64,000 nucleotides of DNA from Pempheris klunzingeri. Taxonomy: Eukaryota > Chordata > Actinopteri > Acropomatiformes > Pempheridae. Location: contig NC_092012.1 in the NCBI RefSeq assembly GCF_042242105.1, positions 17,062,543 to 17,126,542 of the forward strand, given 5' to 3'. The position numbers and the translations under genes were made by a program. Under the pieces are notes generated by a model. That model did not search any database and had not been told where the DNA came from. It worked only from the letters and a program-made list of their open reading frames with translations. Shown here in pieces: positions 29,048-42,500 of the stretch (position 1 is the stretch's first letter; each line of letters starts with the position of its first letter).

Positions 29048-31331
29048 ACGCAGCCAAATATTCCACTGGATTCAGGTGAATATTTCTCGAGTGCAGCACC
29101 TCACTGGGCTCTGGAACAAAACTGCAAAGGGAGGAACGGTGACGTGTTCTGCAGGCCTTAAATGGCCTAGATTTTGCATTTAGTGTTTTTATAATTGTAG
29201 TTTTTATATTCCAGTGGGAATTCCAAGATTACTCGTCATTTTAACGTTAAAACCAATGTAAACTCTGTAAGCTACGGCTTCTGTGAAGAGAGCAGTTTGG
29301 GGCTTACATTTCACTGGAGGTGCCTTTTACACCCTTTCTTCCACACTCTGATGCAGTCCTGCCGTAGACTGTGTATAAGATGTACAGCCTATGAGTCCTA
29401 CAGTGCAATGACATACCACAGAGCAATCTGTAGTCATGGTCAGGAAAGTTGTTGAGCTGGAAAAAAAAAACAGAAACCAAATGAAATAGCCTTTCAAAGA
29501 AATTATAATTAGTTGACATCATGTGAGAGGTGCATTAGTTATGGCGTGTACCGGATATGATCATGTGATGGTGTCATATGAGATACATTTTGTTGTGGGG
29601 CTCACTGACCGCAGCATTAAAGAAGCCTATTCTTTAGGCTGTGGTGGAGTTTCATGAATCTATAAGTCTGATAGGAAGGCTTCCAGTCTCAGGCTCCACT
29701 TCATTATGCTGATAGCTAAATATTTGAATTGTGTTTTCCCTGAGTGGGAACTCAGGCTTCTTTTTGTGTTTCTCAGATGTTGAAGATTTCAAAGGTACTT
29801 TGAAATCTCGTCGCGTCTCAACTCCAATAGACTTTTTTATTCTGTTACAGTCTTCTAGCAGACTTCATCCTAGGTTAACCTCAGTCTGGTTCTCATCAAC
29901 ATATCAGTAAAGGCAGCTGCTAGAACTCGTTAGAAGGTGTTTGTTCCTTTGTGCACATATGACCAATGTTACAAATGGTATTGAATAATATGTACTGTAG
30001 CTTGTTTTCTCCTGCTCAGTGACCCAACGCAACACAAATCAGCTTTGATGTAGGCCTCCATTACTAACTAACTGTTGATGGTCACTGTAGAAACTGGAAT
30101 CAACTGAGCTGAGTAAGAATCATACATAAGCTAACAAAATGGCAAACGTTTGCTCTGAGATGTTCACATACACTACCTCGCAGTCTCTGTATTCTTAACT
30201 GCCTTCTAAAATAACATGTAGATTAACAACACTGACACCACAGTCTAGTTTTTGGTGCTTAACTGTAATTGATGTGGGTAAAAGAAAATGAGCGAGGCCT
30301 TAAAGTAAAATGGAAATCAGTCTGCTTTTCTAGGGATGGATCAGGTGTCCTTCATCTACCTCTCCTCCAACATTTATTAACATGACAACAAATCGCTGTT
30401 ATTCAGGAAACCATAATTTCTGTCAACTGTGGCTTATTGATGAATGTTTTCCCTAACAGTGAGCCAAGCAAGCTAAGCTAGGCAACTATTCATGTAGCAT
30501 TCTCATCTCATGTATTTGAGAATCACTCCTGTAAGGGTTCGCTACACACTGTTCACCATATTGCTAATAGTGTCTTAATGTCTGAGCGAGTAGCGCCTGG
30601 GCTGAGTGAACAGGATTATTATAAAATCATACTTGAAGTAATGCCTTGCAATATGAGCAGTGCTGGTGCTAAAATTTTAATCAGGTTTTCTAATAGATGG
30701 TTAAAGGACTCCGACCAGCGCCACACTCGACATTTTTATCATCCGCATTTTAAAAGCAGTAATAACTGATGAGCAGGCTGGTTGTATATAAAGATGTTGT
30801 GTATGTTGTGCCAGCTTGACAATGTACTGTTCTTGTATTTGCTTGATGAATGTCTTGTACATGTCAGTGAGAATTATTGACTTTAAATTGAGGTCTGCCA
30901 CAACAGATGAAGAATCTAAAATGTGAGGCTGCTGTGGCTGACAGCAATATTAAATCATTTTTTACAACCCACTGGTCTGTTTTTTTTTTGTTTTTTTTTT
31001 TATCTCCAATATTTTATATTTTGTTCTATCAGCCCACTTTCTCTTTTGGAGAAGTACATTTTATAAAAAAGTAAGAATTCTACCGTAAACATTAATAAAA
31101 ACAAACCTTTTTGTGCCGAGCCAATCAATTTTATAAAGGAAGACCACAGATAGAATAGTGTAAATGAAAACCATGACGATACACCGACGACAACTTAAAA
31201 TGATCTGTGCTGACCACACTACAGAACAAGGCTGTTTTTCTGAGGTGTGCCAAGTAAATCACACAATAACACATACTTTTCAAGACTTATTTATTTTCCT
31301 TCCATCCCAGTGTCACTTTTGATCCATCGTG
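29048..31331. other. afg3l1 3' untranslated region and spacer
   Basis: Non-coding. An ATTAAA hexamer at 29616-29621 is a plausible afg3l1 poly(A) signal. No supported gene lies on either strand up to the repeat at 31332. Confidence 0.45.
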
Positions 31332-31792
31332 TCACAGCATTCAGAATTATTGGCACGCCTGGTGAAGACAAGCTAAAGGTGAGATAAATAAATCAAGTAA
31401 CCAGCTATAACCTTTGCTGAGAAAGATGAGAAATATTGCATCATAAGATGAATTCATCCTTTATAAGATGGTTACAAAACTGTTGGCACTTTGTTGTATT
31501 TTTGGCATTCATGCAAAGCTTATTGAAGTCCATATGTGAGTGTGGTGCTATTCTCCCTTCAAGTATTACTCATCAAGTTGATGCATCTCTATTCATGTAG
31601 TCTGACTACCAACTTTGAATGACCAAACTCTTAATTTATCTTAGCAGCAGCATTTCTGGCAGCCATTTTAAAAATGTATCAAGAAAAAAAGTACTTGAGT
31701 ATGAAAAAGTGTGTTGCACATAGCTTGCTACTTGATCTCTTTATCTTTAGTGTCATCTACACCAAATGCCAATAACTCTGAGGGGCACTGTA
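31332..31792. mobile_element. MITE-like non-autonomous DNA transposon
   Basis: About 460 bp bounded by imperfect terminal inverted repeats. The left end, near 31340, reads CAGAATTATTGGCAC. The right end, near 31766-31792, gives CAGAGTTATTGGCAT when reverse-complemented, within a longer TACAGTGCC-type terminus. There is no transposase reading frame. The ATTATTGGCAC-ended family is familiar from fish genomes; its superfamily assignment (Tc1/mariner-like or other) is uncertain, and target-site duplications were not clear. Confidence 0.6.
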
Positions 31793-32359
31793 AATACAAT
31801 TCAGTGAGAGAAGTGCAAAATTTTCATTTAGGCAATTACAATATCAGCACACATTCTTCATTAGGATGGAGAAGGTGTGATGGATGTAAAGAACATGGCC
31901 TCACTGATATCCACTTCCACTAGTTACCTTAATTGCAGGCAACAGAAGAAGAAGAAAAAAAACACTCACATTTTCAAGCCAACACATTAAGTAGTAGCAT
32001 CAGTGAGATATTTTACTTTGAACAGCTCTATTGATTTTTTGTTTCAAATCATATTCTGGCAATTCAATGTGAATCCCAGTGTCTGACCTTTACAAGGAAA
32101 GTCTGGCCACACACTGGACACAATTTAGCAGCCTAATGTCTAATGTCCAGGCTGTTTCCCACCCTGAGAGGCTGTAAGGATGGAGGTGCTCTTATTATTC
32201 TGCTGCCCTCATACCCTGTCTGTCATTCAAAAACAAAGCTTAAAATCACCTGGCAGCCCAGAGTGCATTAAGAACCCCTTGCATGAAAAACACAAAGATT
32301 AGGTGTGTTTGTTTGTATGTGTGTGTGTATGTATGTGTGTGTGAGAGAGAATGTGTGTG
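31793..32359. other. Spacer downstream of dbndd1
   Basis: No gene seen. Contains a short GT/TATG-rich low-complexity patch near 32310-32360. Confidence 0.5.
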
Positions 32360-32365
32360 TTTATT
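32360..32365 (-). terminator. dbndd1: Candidate dbndd1 poly(A) signal
   Basis: TTTATT on the plus strand is AATAAA on the minus strand, about 200 nt beyond the dbndd1 stop codon. This would give a short 3' untranslated region. Confidence 0.45.
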
Positions 32366-32562
32366 GCACATCTCAACATCTTTAGTTAGAGCACAGAGCA
32401 CGTTGTCCAGAGTTCAACCTGAACTTGTCTATTCAGCACCATGAAATGTTATGTGAGTGCACAGTTGCAGATGGGGGCCTCTTGGTCCGCGCTGTGTTCC
32501 TACTCTGGCCGTGTCCGCTCTGGGGTTTCCCTCTCTGCCGTCCAGCTGTTTCACATCAGATG

Positions 32563-35500
32563 TCACGGTTGCTTCGGCCTTTCCAGCTTCATTAATGGCT
32601 CTGCAGTGTCCGAGTCGCTGTGGTGCTTTCTCTCTCGTGGGGGCTCGACTTTGCTGCAGCGTGTCCACGAGGGGGAGCGCATGTACCCACCCCTGGGCAG
32701 CACAGGCTGGTGGGAACCTGGGGACCAAACACGTAACGTCTCATTACCAACAGGAATTCAAAGTCTTGGCAGATGTGAATACGAAAGAAGCGTTTTTAAG
32801 TCATATGGAAATAAACACAAGGAAAATCACTGCACAGTAGTTTGAAAATAAAATCTTAACATTAAAAGCCTTCAAGTCTTTGTAGCATCCCTGCATACCC
32901 TCATACATACCAGCCATTAGACAGGCCACAGACTGTTGTTCATTCAAGATTATAGGGATCAACCTGATTATATTTTTAGGGATTCTTAAAGAATATGAAA
33001 GTGATATAATTACCAGCTACGATGGTGCATATATCATTAAACATATAAATAACATAAATAACCTCTCATAGCATAGAGTTTGTTTGGTTGTATTTGTAAT
33101 AATAGCCATACAAAGATTATTTTTTCAGTTCCGCTTTAGACCACTCGGTGGTGATGTCCTTCCTACCAGAAGGACAACAAAGCAACAGAGTGAATGAGTG
33201 GTAGAGAGCTCTGTCTTACGCTGCCCATAGCAGTCTAACGTTGGGTCTCTTAAGTGAAGGTCATACTCAGTACCTGGCTTATATATCTCCCCACAGCCAC
33301 GCCACATCCCCAAACACATTAAGGACTGAGAGACAAAGAGAGAGAGAGAAAGGGGGATGCAGAGAAGACGTATTGATCTCAGGAGATTGATGGCGTCTCC
33401 ACTGGATTTTAATGAGAGGGACGACCAGCTCCTCAGCAGCATGAAGGAGTCTGCTGCAGCAAGCACCATGAAAACATACTGATGACTGCTTGCTGTTTTT
33501 TTTGTAGTTATATCGATGTATAACTGTCATGTGCACATACTGTATGATGTATGTGTGTGTTTGGTCATTTTTCCATTCTTTAGGTGCATTGTTCAGATTT
33601 CCTGTTTTTATCCTAACATTGAAAATTGCCTTCAACACACATAGAGTTTCCCCTTTTGAGGTTTTAAGTTGGATATTTGACATCCACCCCGGACCCAGCA
33701 GTGTTTGTTCAATATCTTCTCCTTACCTGACAATATTAGTAAAAATTATGAGGAAAACATACATACTACATTTTTTTTGTGTCCAATGAGTAAGTAATCA
33801 TCTCGGGTGGTGATCTGGAGTTACTGCATCCCAATCTTTTTTTCTCCATAAAATTATTTACTAAAATACAACATGAAGATGTGTGTCCTACTTGTCCAAT
33901 GTAGTAATAATAACTAGTATTCATTTAGAGTCACTGGGTTGCATTACATGGAATACACTGAAAAATGTTATTATTTATTAAAATGTGTATGTCAAATAAA
34001 TAAATTACACACATAGCAAGCATGCTATATGAAATCAATTTAGTACCGTTTTTAATTATAGCTTTCACTAATATTGTCAGCATGAAGGTATTGAAAAAAC
34101 ACAGTTTTTCTGTCAATTAAACAGTGATGTATTGATCTTCCCTAAATCAGCCTTCAGCAGTTCTGGGGGGTGAGCTAACGTCCTCCTGCTGCCAACACTG
34201 GGCGAAACTGAGTGAGAAGATGCTGCTGGGCCCATGTTTTTTTCTCTCTCTTCCTCTATGGACGTCACACACAGAGTACAGTGAGCTGTGGGCTACTGTA
34301 CTGTATTCCTTCTGTGCTGCTGGCTATGAGACATGAGGTTCCTCAGTCAGCACGTTACTGTGTTTCTGAAATGCTCGACTCAAAACATCTGGTGTACAAC
34401 ACCTCATTCGTGTTTTACATGTCCAGTTGTGCATGTATTTTAAAAGCCTGGAGTGACCCTAAAGGCAGTGAGCTGAACTAAAGTCTGTCCTTTCACATTC
34501 AAATGAGTTTTTTAGGGGGTCTGTAGTCTCGTGCTCCTGCAGGATATATCGCCACAGGGCAGGAAACAGCAGCAGCACTGCCATACTATGGGCTAAAACT
34601 TTACAACATGCTTCATTTCTGACACCATATGGCACCAGCAATACTGTCAAAAGATTTGAGAATGACACAATATGTGGTGTGTAATAAACAAACTACTAAT
34701 GAACAATGCATTTCTGCTTCTATTCCCTCATTTGTGAATCACTCCATCCGTTCATGCATCTACTAAAGAAATCTATATCTGCTCTAAAAATCATATCACT
34801 TAAACATGAATCTACCAGACAGAAACACAATAGGTTATAGTCTGCAATGTCATCAGTTAAAACCCTGTTACTGCTCCAATGACAAAGAATAGGAGGCCAA
34901 AGCTACGCCTGTGGTAGTTTTTCAGGGATGTGGGTAAACTTTATGGTTCATCAGGCTCATTTGATCGTGAAACAAAGAGCAACCCGACTGGACAAAGTCA
35001 GCCGTTTGTTCTGTGCCTCTGGAGCTGCTCTAGACAGAAACGCTAATCACTGTATGTTCTTATCTGGGTTATAACTATGAAGTTCAGCTGATCATGTTCA
35101 GTAATTTTGGCGGAAATGTCCATGAAATAATGCCCTTCTGAATTAGCCTTTAAGCTGCCAAGACCTTTAAGTGAAATGAACATGGGAACGGAAAAAGGGA
35201 AAATGGAAAAGAAAGACAGCAGAGTAAACAAAACAAACAAGACACAGGCATCTATAAATAACGTGCTAGTGTAAGTCACTCAGATTATGATCTAACCGTT
35301 TAAATGGCTTTGAAGGACCCGGCCTTGTTTCCAGCAGGGAAAAGTGAATTATTCAGGAACCTGCATTTAGCATGAACTCGCTCACCCATCTTCACCCCCC
35401 TCCATCTCCTCTCATAACTGTACCTCCTTTATCCTCTCCTATATGCCCACCACACAATCAGCACTTTCCCATGCACCGTAGTGCTAACAAGCACAATACT

Positions 35501-38500
35501 ACCACATTTGCAAAGTAATCTTTGACACAAATGAGTTAAAGTCCTTCTCTTTCTACACCACCGTAAACTCACTGATGACTTCATGAACAAATAAACCTAC
35601 CTCATTTCACTATCACAGTCACAAAACTCTATACAGTATGTAAATGTCATAGTTCCTGCAGTGTTGTTCAAGACTTTACAAAAATCAAATTACAGGGCGG
35701 AATAATGCAGAAGGTTTTAGGGAATTCAGATGAAATGGAACAGCTGGTCCTCACGGTGGAGATTTGTGCAATAAGTCAATGTTTGGATAAATCCTTTCTC
35801 TTTCTCTCTCACACACACACACACACGTGTCATTGTCTGCTGGGCACAACATCTGCATGCAACAAAAGAATATCTGTGCTCATATGTGAGATATATCATT
35901 TTGCTGTTTGAAATGATCTAAAATACTGTTGCACCATTAAGAAATGCATTTTTTAATGATAATGCTTGAGTTTTCAAATGACATGATAACACAAGACAGG
36001 GCATCAACCGTGTATGGTGGAAAACAAATGAGGAAATCAAGCATTAGCATCCTATTGTATCACCTACACAATACTTCAGATGACCACTGCTGTCAGGCAC
36101 CATTCAAAAACATCTGTCATCTGTCAGGTTCACGCTGTGGATGAGCTGACACCACCTGCTGTACGCTGTACTGTTATTATCATAAGCTGATGACGTGCTT
36201 TTCACAGATTCATTGTTTGTGTCTGTGCCTTCCTTCATGGTCTAATTGGAAAACAGCCTGTTTTGTTAACCATAAAGGTGCCAACAGCACCTTGGTGGCT
36301 CCGCTGCTGAGCTTCACACAACACACATTCTTTCAAAGAAACATTCTAAATATTCTATCACCAGAAAACATCATGTAGCAACAGCTGTGTTTCATTCTGT
36401 GATCATATGATTTTCTTTACATTTTGTGCTGCCCTATATACATGGATAGTTTTGCAGGTGCTTTACAGTATCTGTCTGTTGTGTAGAGCAACCTAAGTGG
36501 CTGCATCATTCTGAGATTGTCGAGCTTCCTCTGCACAAACCGTATCTGAGGTAGACATGCAAAGAGAGACTGGGAATGACGGATAAAGGCAAGCTAAGAG
36601 ATGGAGTGCGGGAGAGGAGGATTGTGTCTGCGGTGAACAAAAACAGCTCACTGGCAGAAGTGAGAGATTTTTTTTGGAAGCTGAAGAAAGGCGCTGCACA
36701 AAAGAATACATCTAATGTCGAAAGGTTGAAGACTTTCAACAAGGAAGAAATGCTTGCTGCGCTCTCGGATTGCTGATCTATTTTTATTCATGATTTATGC
36801 GGGTAAAAATACAAGAGTGAATGTAACACACTGCAGATTGCGAAGTTATCGGTTGCATTAATTAACATTAAAACAGATCAATCAGCTTAATATATCATTA
36901 GTGTATGCAAACGCTTAATCATTGGTGGGATCATTTGGGATTGTTGAGGCTCTGTAAATGACATCATTCCACAGCATAACAGTAGTATACAGCTGTCCAT
37001 CTCCTGACAGCAGGACTTCATCTTGACTAGCAGACAGCAGAGCAGCGGATATGAGGCCTTGGGCTGGAAGCCTCTTGGCTGCTGCATTTCCTGCACCTGG
37101 CTACGAAGAAAGCAGCTGTGGCCTGTGACTAACAAGAGGAGCTGAAGAAACTTGTTGTGATAGTGTTGGAGACGACAGCAGAAAAGGGTGGATGAGCTAA
37201 AAGTGTGTAGTCTGCTGGGCTGTGGGAACATGTGAGGTAACTACAAATATGTAATAATTTATCGACTTGTTGATGTTTGAGCTTTAGGTCAAGTCAAATT
37301 GTTTGAGATGTTTAGTTACAGTTATAGTTAGTTTAGTTAGTTATCATTAGGTTAATCAGAACATTTTGCATTTGTAAATCTGTGAAACTATTTCAACTGT
37401 CATCATTAAAGGATAACTTATATGGTACAAAATTGCAGCAAAAAGGCTACAATAGCTGCAATGTAGCCTATGTAGCAATTGCACCTGATCAAAGTATGTC
37501 CACTAAAAATGCTTGTGTTTTTGCCTCTGATCCTTTTTGTTAAACCAGTAACAGTCATTGTACTGCTCTATTCAAACCCACCAGATTCCACTGACAAATA
37601 GTAATTTTACATTGTACAACATGTGAATGGCCTACTGCTGTGTTGATTGGTTAGTTTGTGTTATTAGTATGCAGCACAAATATTGTGTTTGATCAGAACT
37701 AACTCTTTTTGACAGCAAAGTCTTTAACATTAACACAAACAAACTGATCGAGGCAGCGGTAGATCAGCAACTCCCATGAAAAATGTTTTATTCAATGGAG
37801 TCTGGTGGCTTTAAACCGAGCGATCTTTCTGGTTTAACAAAAAGGGTCTCATTGGTCTGTCTCTATAGGGAACCTTTCTGTGATGTTGTCAGACGCTTTG
37901 AATAACAATCTGAGTTTGAGCTCTGGCAAAAATAAACAGTTTTAGTGGATGTACTTTGAACTGGCACAATTGCCAGAAAGGATTACATTACAGCCATTGT
38001 AGCTCGTTCACCATCCATTCTCAGGTGGAGGCTGATTCCAAAAGTTTTTGTACCTTCTAGTCATTTCAAACCCAAAACATGTTTGAAAATACTAAAGTTA
38101 TCCTTTATGCAAACGGAACTGAATTGAATGAAATCATAGCAGAATATAATATCTGATGAAGCACCAAATCTGAAAGAACCAACTTAATTAATTGTGTCAC
38201 CCCATTTTGTATGAAGTGATCCGTCGATTTCACTTTTGAAAGGAGCATAGCCATTTTATGTGTTTAACATTGGGATTGTTAATAAGTGATTGATATTCTA
38301 TATTCTATATTATTCTATTATTCCTTTACAGTTTACCCTAAACTAGCAAATCACCTGCCAGTGTTTCATTTAAGACATTAAAATAAAATGAAGAGACAGC
38401 AGTGCTGCCAGATCACACTTTTAATTGTTTTCCATCCATTTTAAATCCATATTTTATCATTTAAATCAAAGGGAAATTGCTAAATTGTACACTACCTGTC

Positions 38501-39516
38501 CAGCACCACCAGCAGATAAACAAAGTTAGCAACTGGCTAGACAGGGCTGTGTTTCAATGGAGTTCAATGATCCAGAGTTCAGACCTCTGAATACACATAA
38601 ATCAACCTCCAACCACATTAGATTGTCTGTTAAGTACCTGCAACCACGTGACCACCATGACCATGTCGGCCAGAATCGCCAGAATGATTGAATGATCTGT
38701 TTTGAACTTATCATGTCTTCTCAGCCAAACAAAGAATGAGAACTGACCACACCCCTAGTTGATGACAGTATCCCAACTTAAAGTTTGAACATTTCTATCA
38801 AGAAAAACGTGACACTTTAAAGTTGTTAATTAGCACACTTCATGCACAGCACATACAATATTTGTAAGACATAGTTTACACTGTGTCAGTGGCCCTTTAA
38901 ATTTTGAGCTGGCATAAAATCTTAGTACCTACTGAGATGCAGGAATGTCGGAGGAGGAAAGAGTTCACTGTCCGCATGCAATATGAGGCTCACAGATCAT
39001 AAATAAAACATGGGAATGATTTTGTGCTTCCTTTTGCAACTCAGGAGAAAGACGTCCAACCCTTTACCCTGTACCTGCTCCTGTGACACACATGCAGGGT
39101 GAACTGTCTCTGCTCGTTAATATGCATGTGTGCATGAGGTCCATCTACTGCACTGTATTCATTTGTCTCGTATGCGGATGGTGTGATGCAGTCCCAGCTC
39201 AACACTACATTGTTTCCTTTTATTCCTGCTTTCCAGAAAGACAGAGAGAAAGAAGTCCTAGTTGTGCTTCAAAATGTTATTATCTGGCGTAATCTAAGTA
39301 AAATAGTTTCACATTAGAATCAAATGGAGTGAGACAATCTGGGGCTCGAATGAACCTTTTCAGTTTAAGGGCAGTCGTACTGAACACTGTGAAATCTGTT
39401 TTTGATGAGTGTCTGAAGGAGTCACGTGGCATTTCAAGTCATTATGGCTCAGCAAGCTTTTTAGGACCCTGCTGGGCTATGGTGATATGAAAACACTCTC
39501 TCTCTCTGTCTCTGTT

Positions 39517-39561
<45 letters not shown>

Positions 39562-42500
39562 AGATGTGAATATTCCACAGAGATAAAAATTAAAGTGTGA
39601 AATGCCTCCTCAACAATAAATTTATTTAAAGTTGTTTCTTATAATTTCTGTTAACACTTGCATAAATTAAAATCCGACAGATCTGTCTGCGCACTTTTAC
39701 AACACACTTCATGTGTAGTGTACACATGTACTTCATATATACTGTAAGAAATACGCCAATTCATGTACTAACACATTGATAGTGTGAACTTACTGTATTG
39801 TATGTGATAATGTATTTCAAGCTGAGTAATTAATTCTATTCTGTTTTACGCACAAACCTTGAGTGAATCTAGGTTTGGTTTTTGCAATAGAAGAGGTTCC
39901 CTTTAATTATGTTCTTCTTGTTTGTTGTGATATGCATTTTAATTTTTAGCAGGCCTTACCTGCCGGGGACTCATTGTGGTTCTCCTCATCGGAGTCAGCA
40001 AAAACTTCAGCCAGTTCCTGGTCAGACATGTCAGTCAGCTCAGTCAGATCCAGGAGGTCAAAGTGCACCTCCAAAGAAGACACACTACTGAGCGGTTCTA
40101 TAAGGCAGAGGGAGAAAACAGGGGGAGTTGAGAGATTAAAATCATCCACTCATTTTTGCTGACAATGGGAGAACTGAAGCTGCATATATTCTGAACACAG
40201 AGCTTCTCAGCCCATCATGCAATGCAGCTCTTGAATCTCCATTGTACTCATAATCAGATCAATAGCTGGCTCTTGCAGTAATATTGTAAAATCGATTTCA
40301 ACAAAGAACATTTTTACTCTTTTATTCATATCTTGTAAGTTAAACGTTCTCTACTGAATCTGCCTCTGAGATAGGCACTGCAGTCAGTGGGTATCTCTGT
40401 TTCAGCGTGACAGCTATGTATTAACGCAGGCAGTGACTGAGGAACTGAAACAAGAGCTAAAGTCATTGGCAATGAAAATAGCCAGTTCTTTAACGCATTG
40501 TGACCTTCGTCTTTCTCCTGGGAGTGTTGCACCTGTTCATTTCTGCCTCTGATTCCTCAACAGGCAGGAGTCACTATTGCACACGGCAGGGTCATAATCA
40601 CATGTGGTGTGTAGCAACGTGCCAGGCTCAGCGTTTCAATCAGACTGCCGCTAAGGCAGGAATTCTACTGTAATGTCTGTAAAGTGAAAAGTATTCAAAG
40701 ACTCTGTAAAACAAACATAAGCCTAGCAAAGGTCCAAGAACATCTGCTTGTCTCAGCATCGCCCAAGTTAGGAAGCGATTCGGTGTAACAGGGCCGAACT
40801 AATCTGCCATTATAGTGAGAGAGATGTTTGGAGACCACACTGAGGCAGACGGAGATGTGTTTGTATTTCCCTCTGAATAAGTGGATGCCTGTCTGCCAGC
40901 CATGCAACATCAGGTCTGAATGAAACACTTCACTGGTTGTTTGTGGGTGTGACTTTGTGGAGAAAACGATGGGTTAAGCGACAGGTTGAAAGCTGTTATT
41001 ATCCCGTGTCGTTTGCCTGCTGCTTTCCAGGCTGTTTAAAACAATGCTTCAGGCTGAAGAAGCAGGGCCCACTCTCCTGCTGCTCTTTGTCTGCTGCTAC
41101 ATTTCAGTCAGTGCATCGTCCTACTGATAGAGCACATATTGATTTAAAGAAGGCTGATGGTCATGCTGAAGCAGTGGCTGGTCACTGTGCCATGTTTGGG
41201 AGTATCAAAAACACTCAAGAACAGAAATGCCAGGAGACAAGTGGCATGAAAAATAAGGGAGCAGTGACTATGAGAGAATACAAATAAGAAATGAGCAATA
41301 AAAATGTAGAGACTTTTAAGTTGAACTAAGGGCGGTCAAACTCAAACCTATTCTATCTAATCCATCTCACCCCAAACCCTCTGCTCTTCTGCAGATCAGT
41401 CCTGTCCAGTTCTACTGTCACGTTCATCACCAGGAATGGGTCACATGCCGGCCTCACACAGATAGATATGACATGCATGAACATTTACTAATGCGCTAAT
41501 AACGCTAACCAAGAAATATATTAGTAATCACAATATCTACAAAAAGAGAGAAATAAGGACAGAAAAATAATAAAGATGATGGAAGACAAAGAAAGGAGAA
41601 ATGCACATGAAAGAGAAAAATAAAGGGGATAGTGGAATTTTAATCCTTTTAGATGTTGGGGGGGCCCTCAGCAGCTCTTTCAGCAGCAGGCTGAGGCACC
41701 CACTCTGCAAGAAGGAACGCTACCGCAGGTCATTTCTCCCATCAGCCATCAGACTCTATAACACCAGCATCACTGGCTGATGTTAATATACTGCCTACCA
41801 TCCATGTCATTCCATTCCTGTCTAAAGTGTAAATATCCTATGGTGTAAATATTTATTTCATTTCATCACAATCCATATATTTATATTTATATTTATTTTT
41901 GCTATTTTTTGTCTTTTCTATTGCTTTGTTTTTTTCACTCTCCCTGTTTATATTGTTGCTGCTGTAACAAGAACATTTCCCCCTATGGGGGATCAAATAA
42001 AGAAGTCTAAGTCTAAGTCTAAGTCTAAGTTAAACGTTGTCTGCAAATAATAACTTACCTAAACTGAGAACTAGCAGCTTAGATTCACCTCCCAATGAAA
42101 CATCTTCCCTTATAAGAAGTGATTCCTTATCTTTCTCTGCAGTGATCACTTGTGGGGTGCCTCATGGCTCTATAGTCCATTCTGCTCCTCTACATATTCC
42201 AGATTAGAAATATCATTGCAAACATATGTTTCTTTCCTGATATCACTCATCAAATCCCACAATAAAACCCATCTCCACACGTTGATATTGGGTATCTGAG
42301 GACAAATAAAAGCAAAGAAAGCTTTCACTTAAAGCTCCAGACCGAGCTGTTTGACTTCACATTACAGTACAGTACAGTTAAATAATAAATTGTCCCTTTG
42401 AAGGCTCTAACACAGTACTTCATTAAAGGGTTAAGGTGACCAGTTTCCATTATCACACCATTAACCGCATAATCAAACAGCAGCAATAGAAAGGCTCAGC

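Larger units (their letters stand above)
32718..39959. other. dbndd1: dbndd1 intron 3
   Basis: Long AT-rich intron. It holds a short fragment of the CTGTCCAGCACC repeat family near 38495-38540, microsatellites near 35807-35826 and 39494-39560, and two plus-strand short ORFs described in the findings (33357-33482 and 36576-36776). No recognised exon was found in it. Confidence 0.6.

Noticed and set aside
32441-32845. 134- and 127-codon plus-strand ORFs near 32.4-32.8 kb
   Set aside because: They are shadows of the last dbndd1 exon on the minus strand, which is supported by a splice acceptor, phase and the SPSWTR motif.
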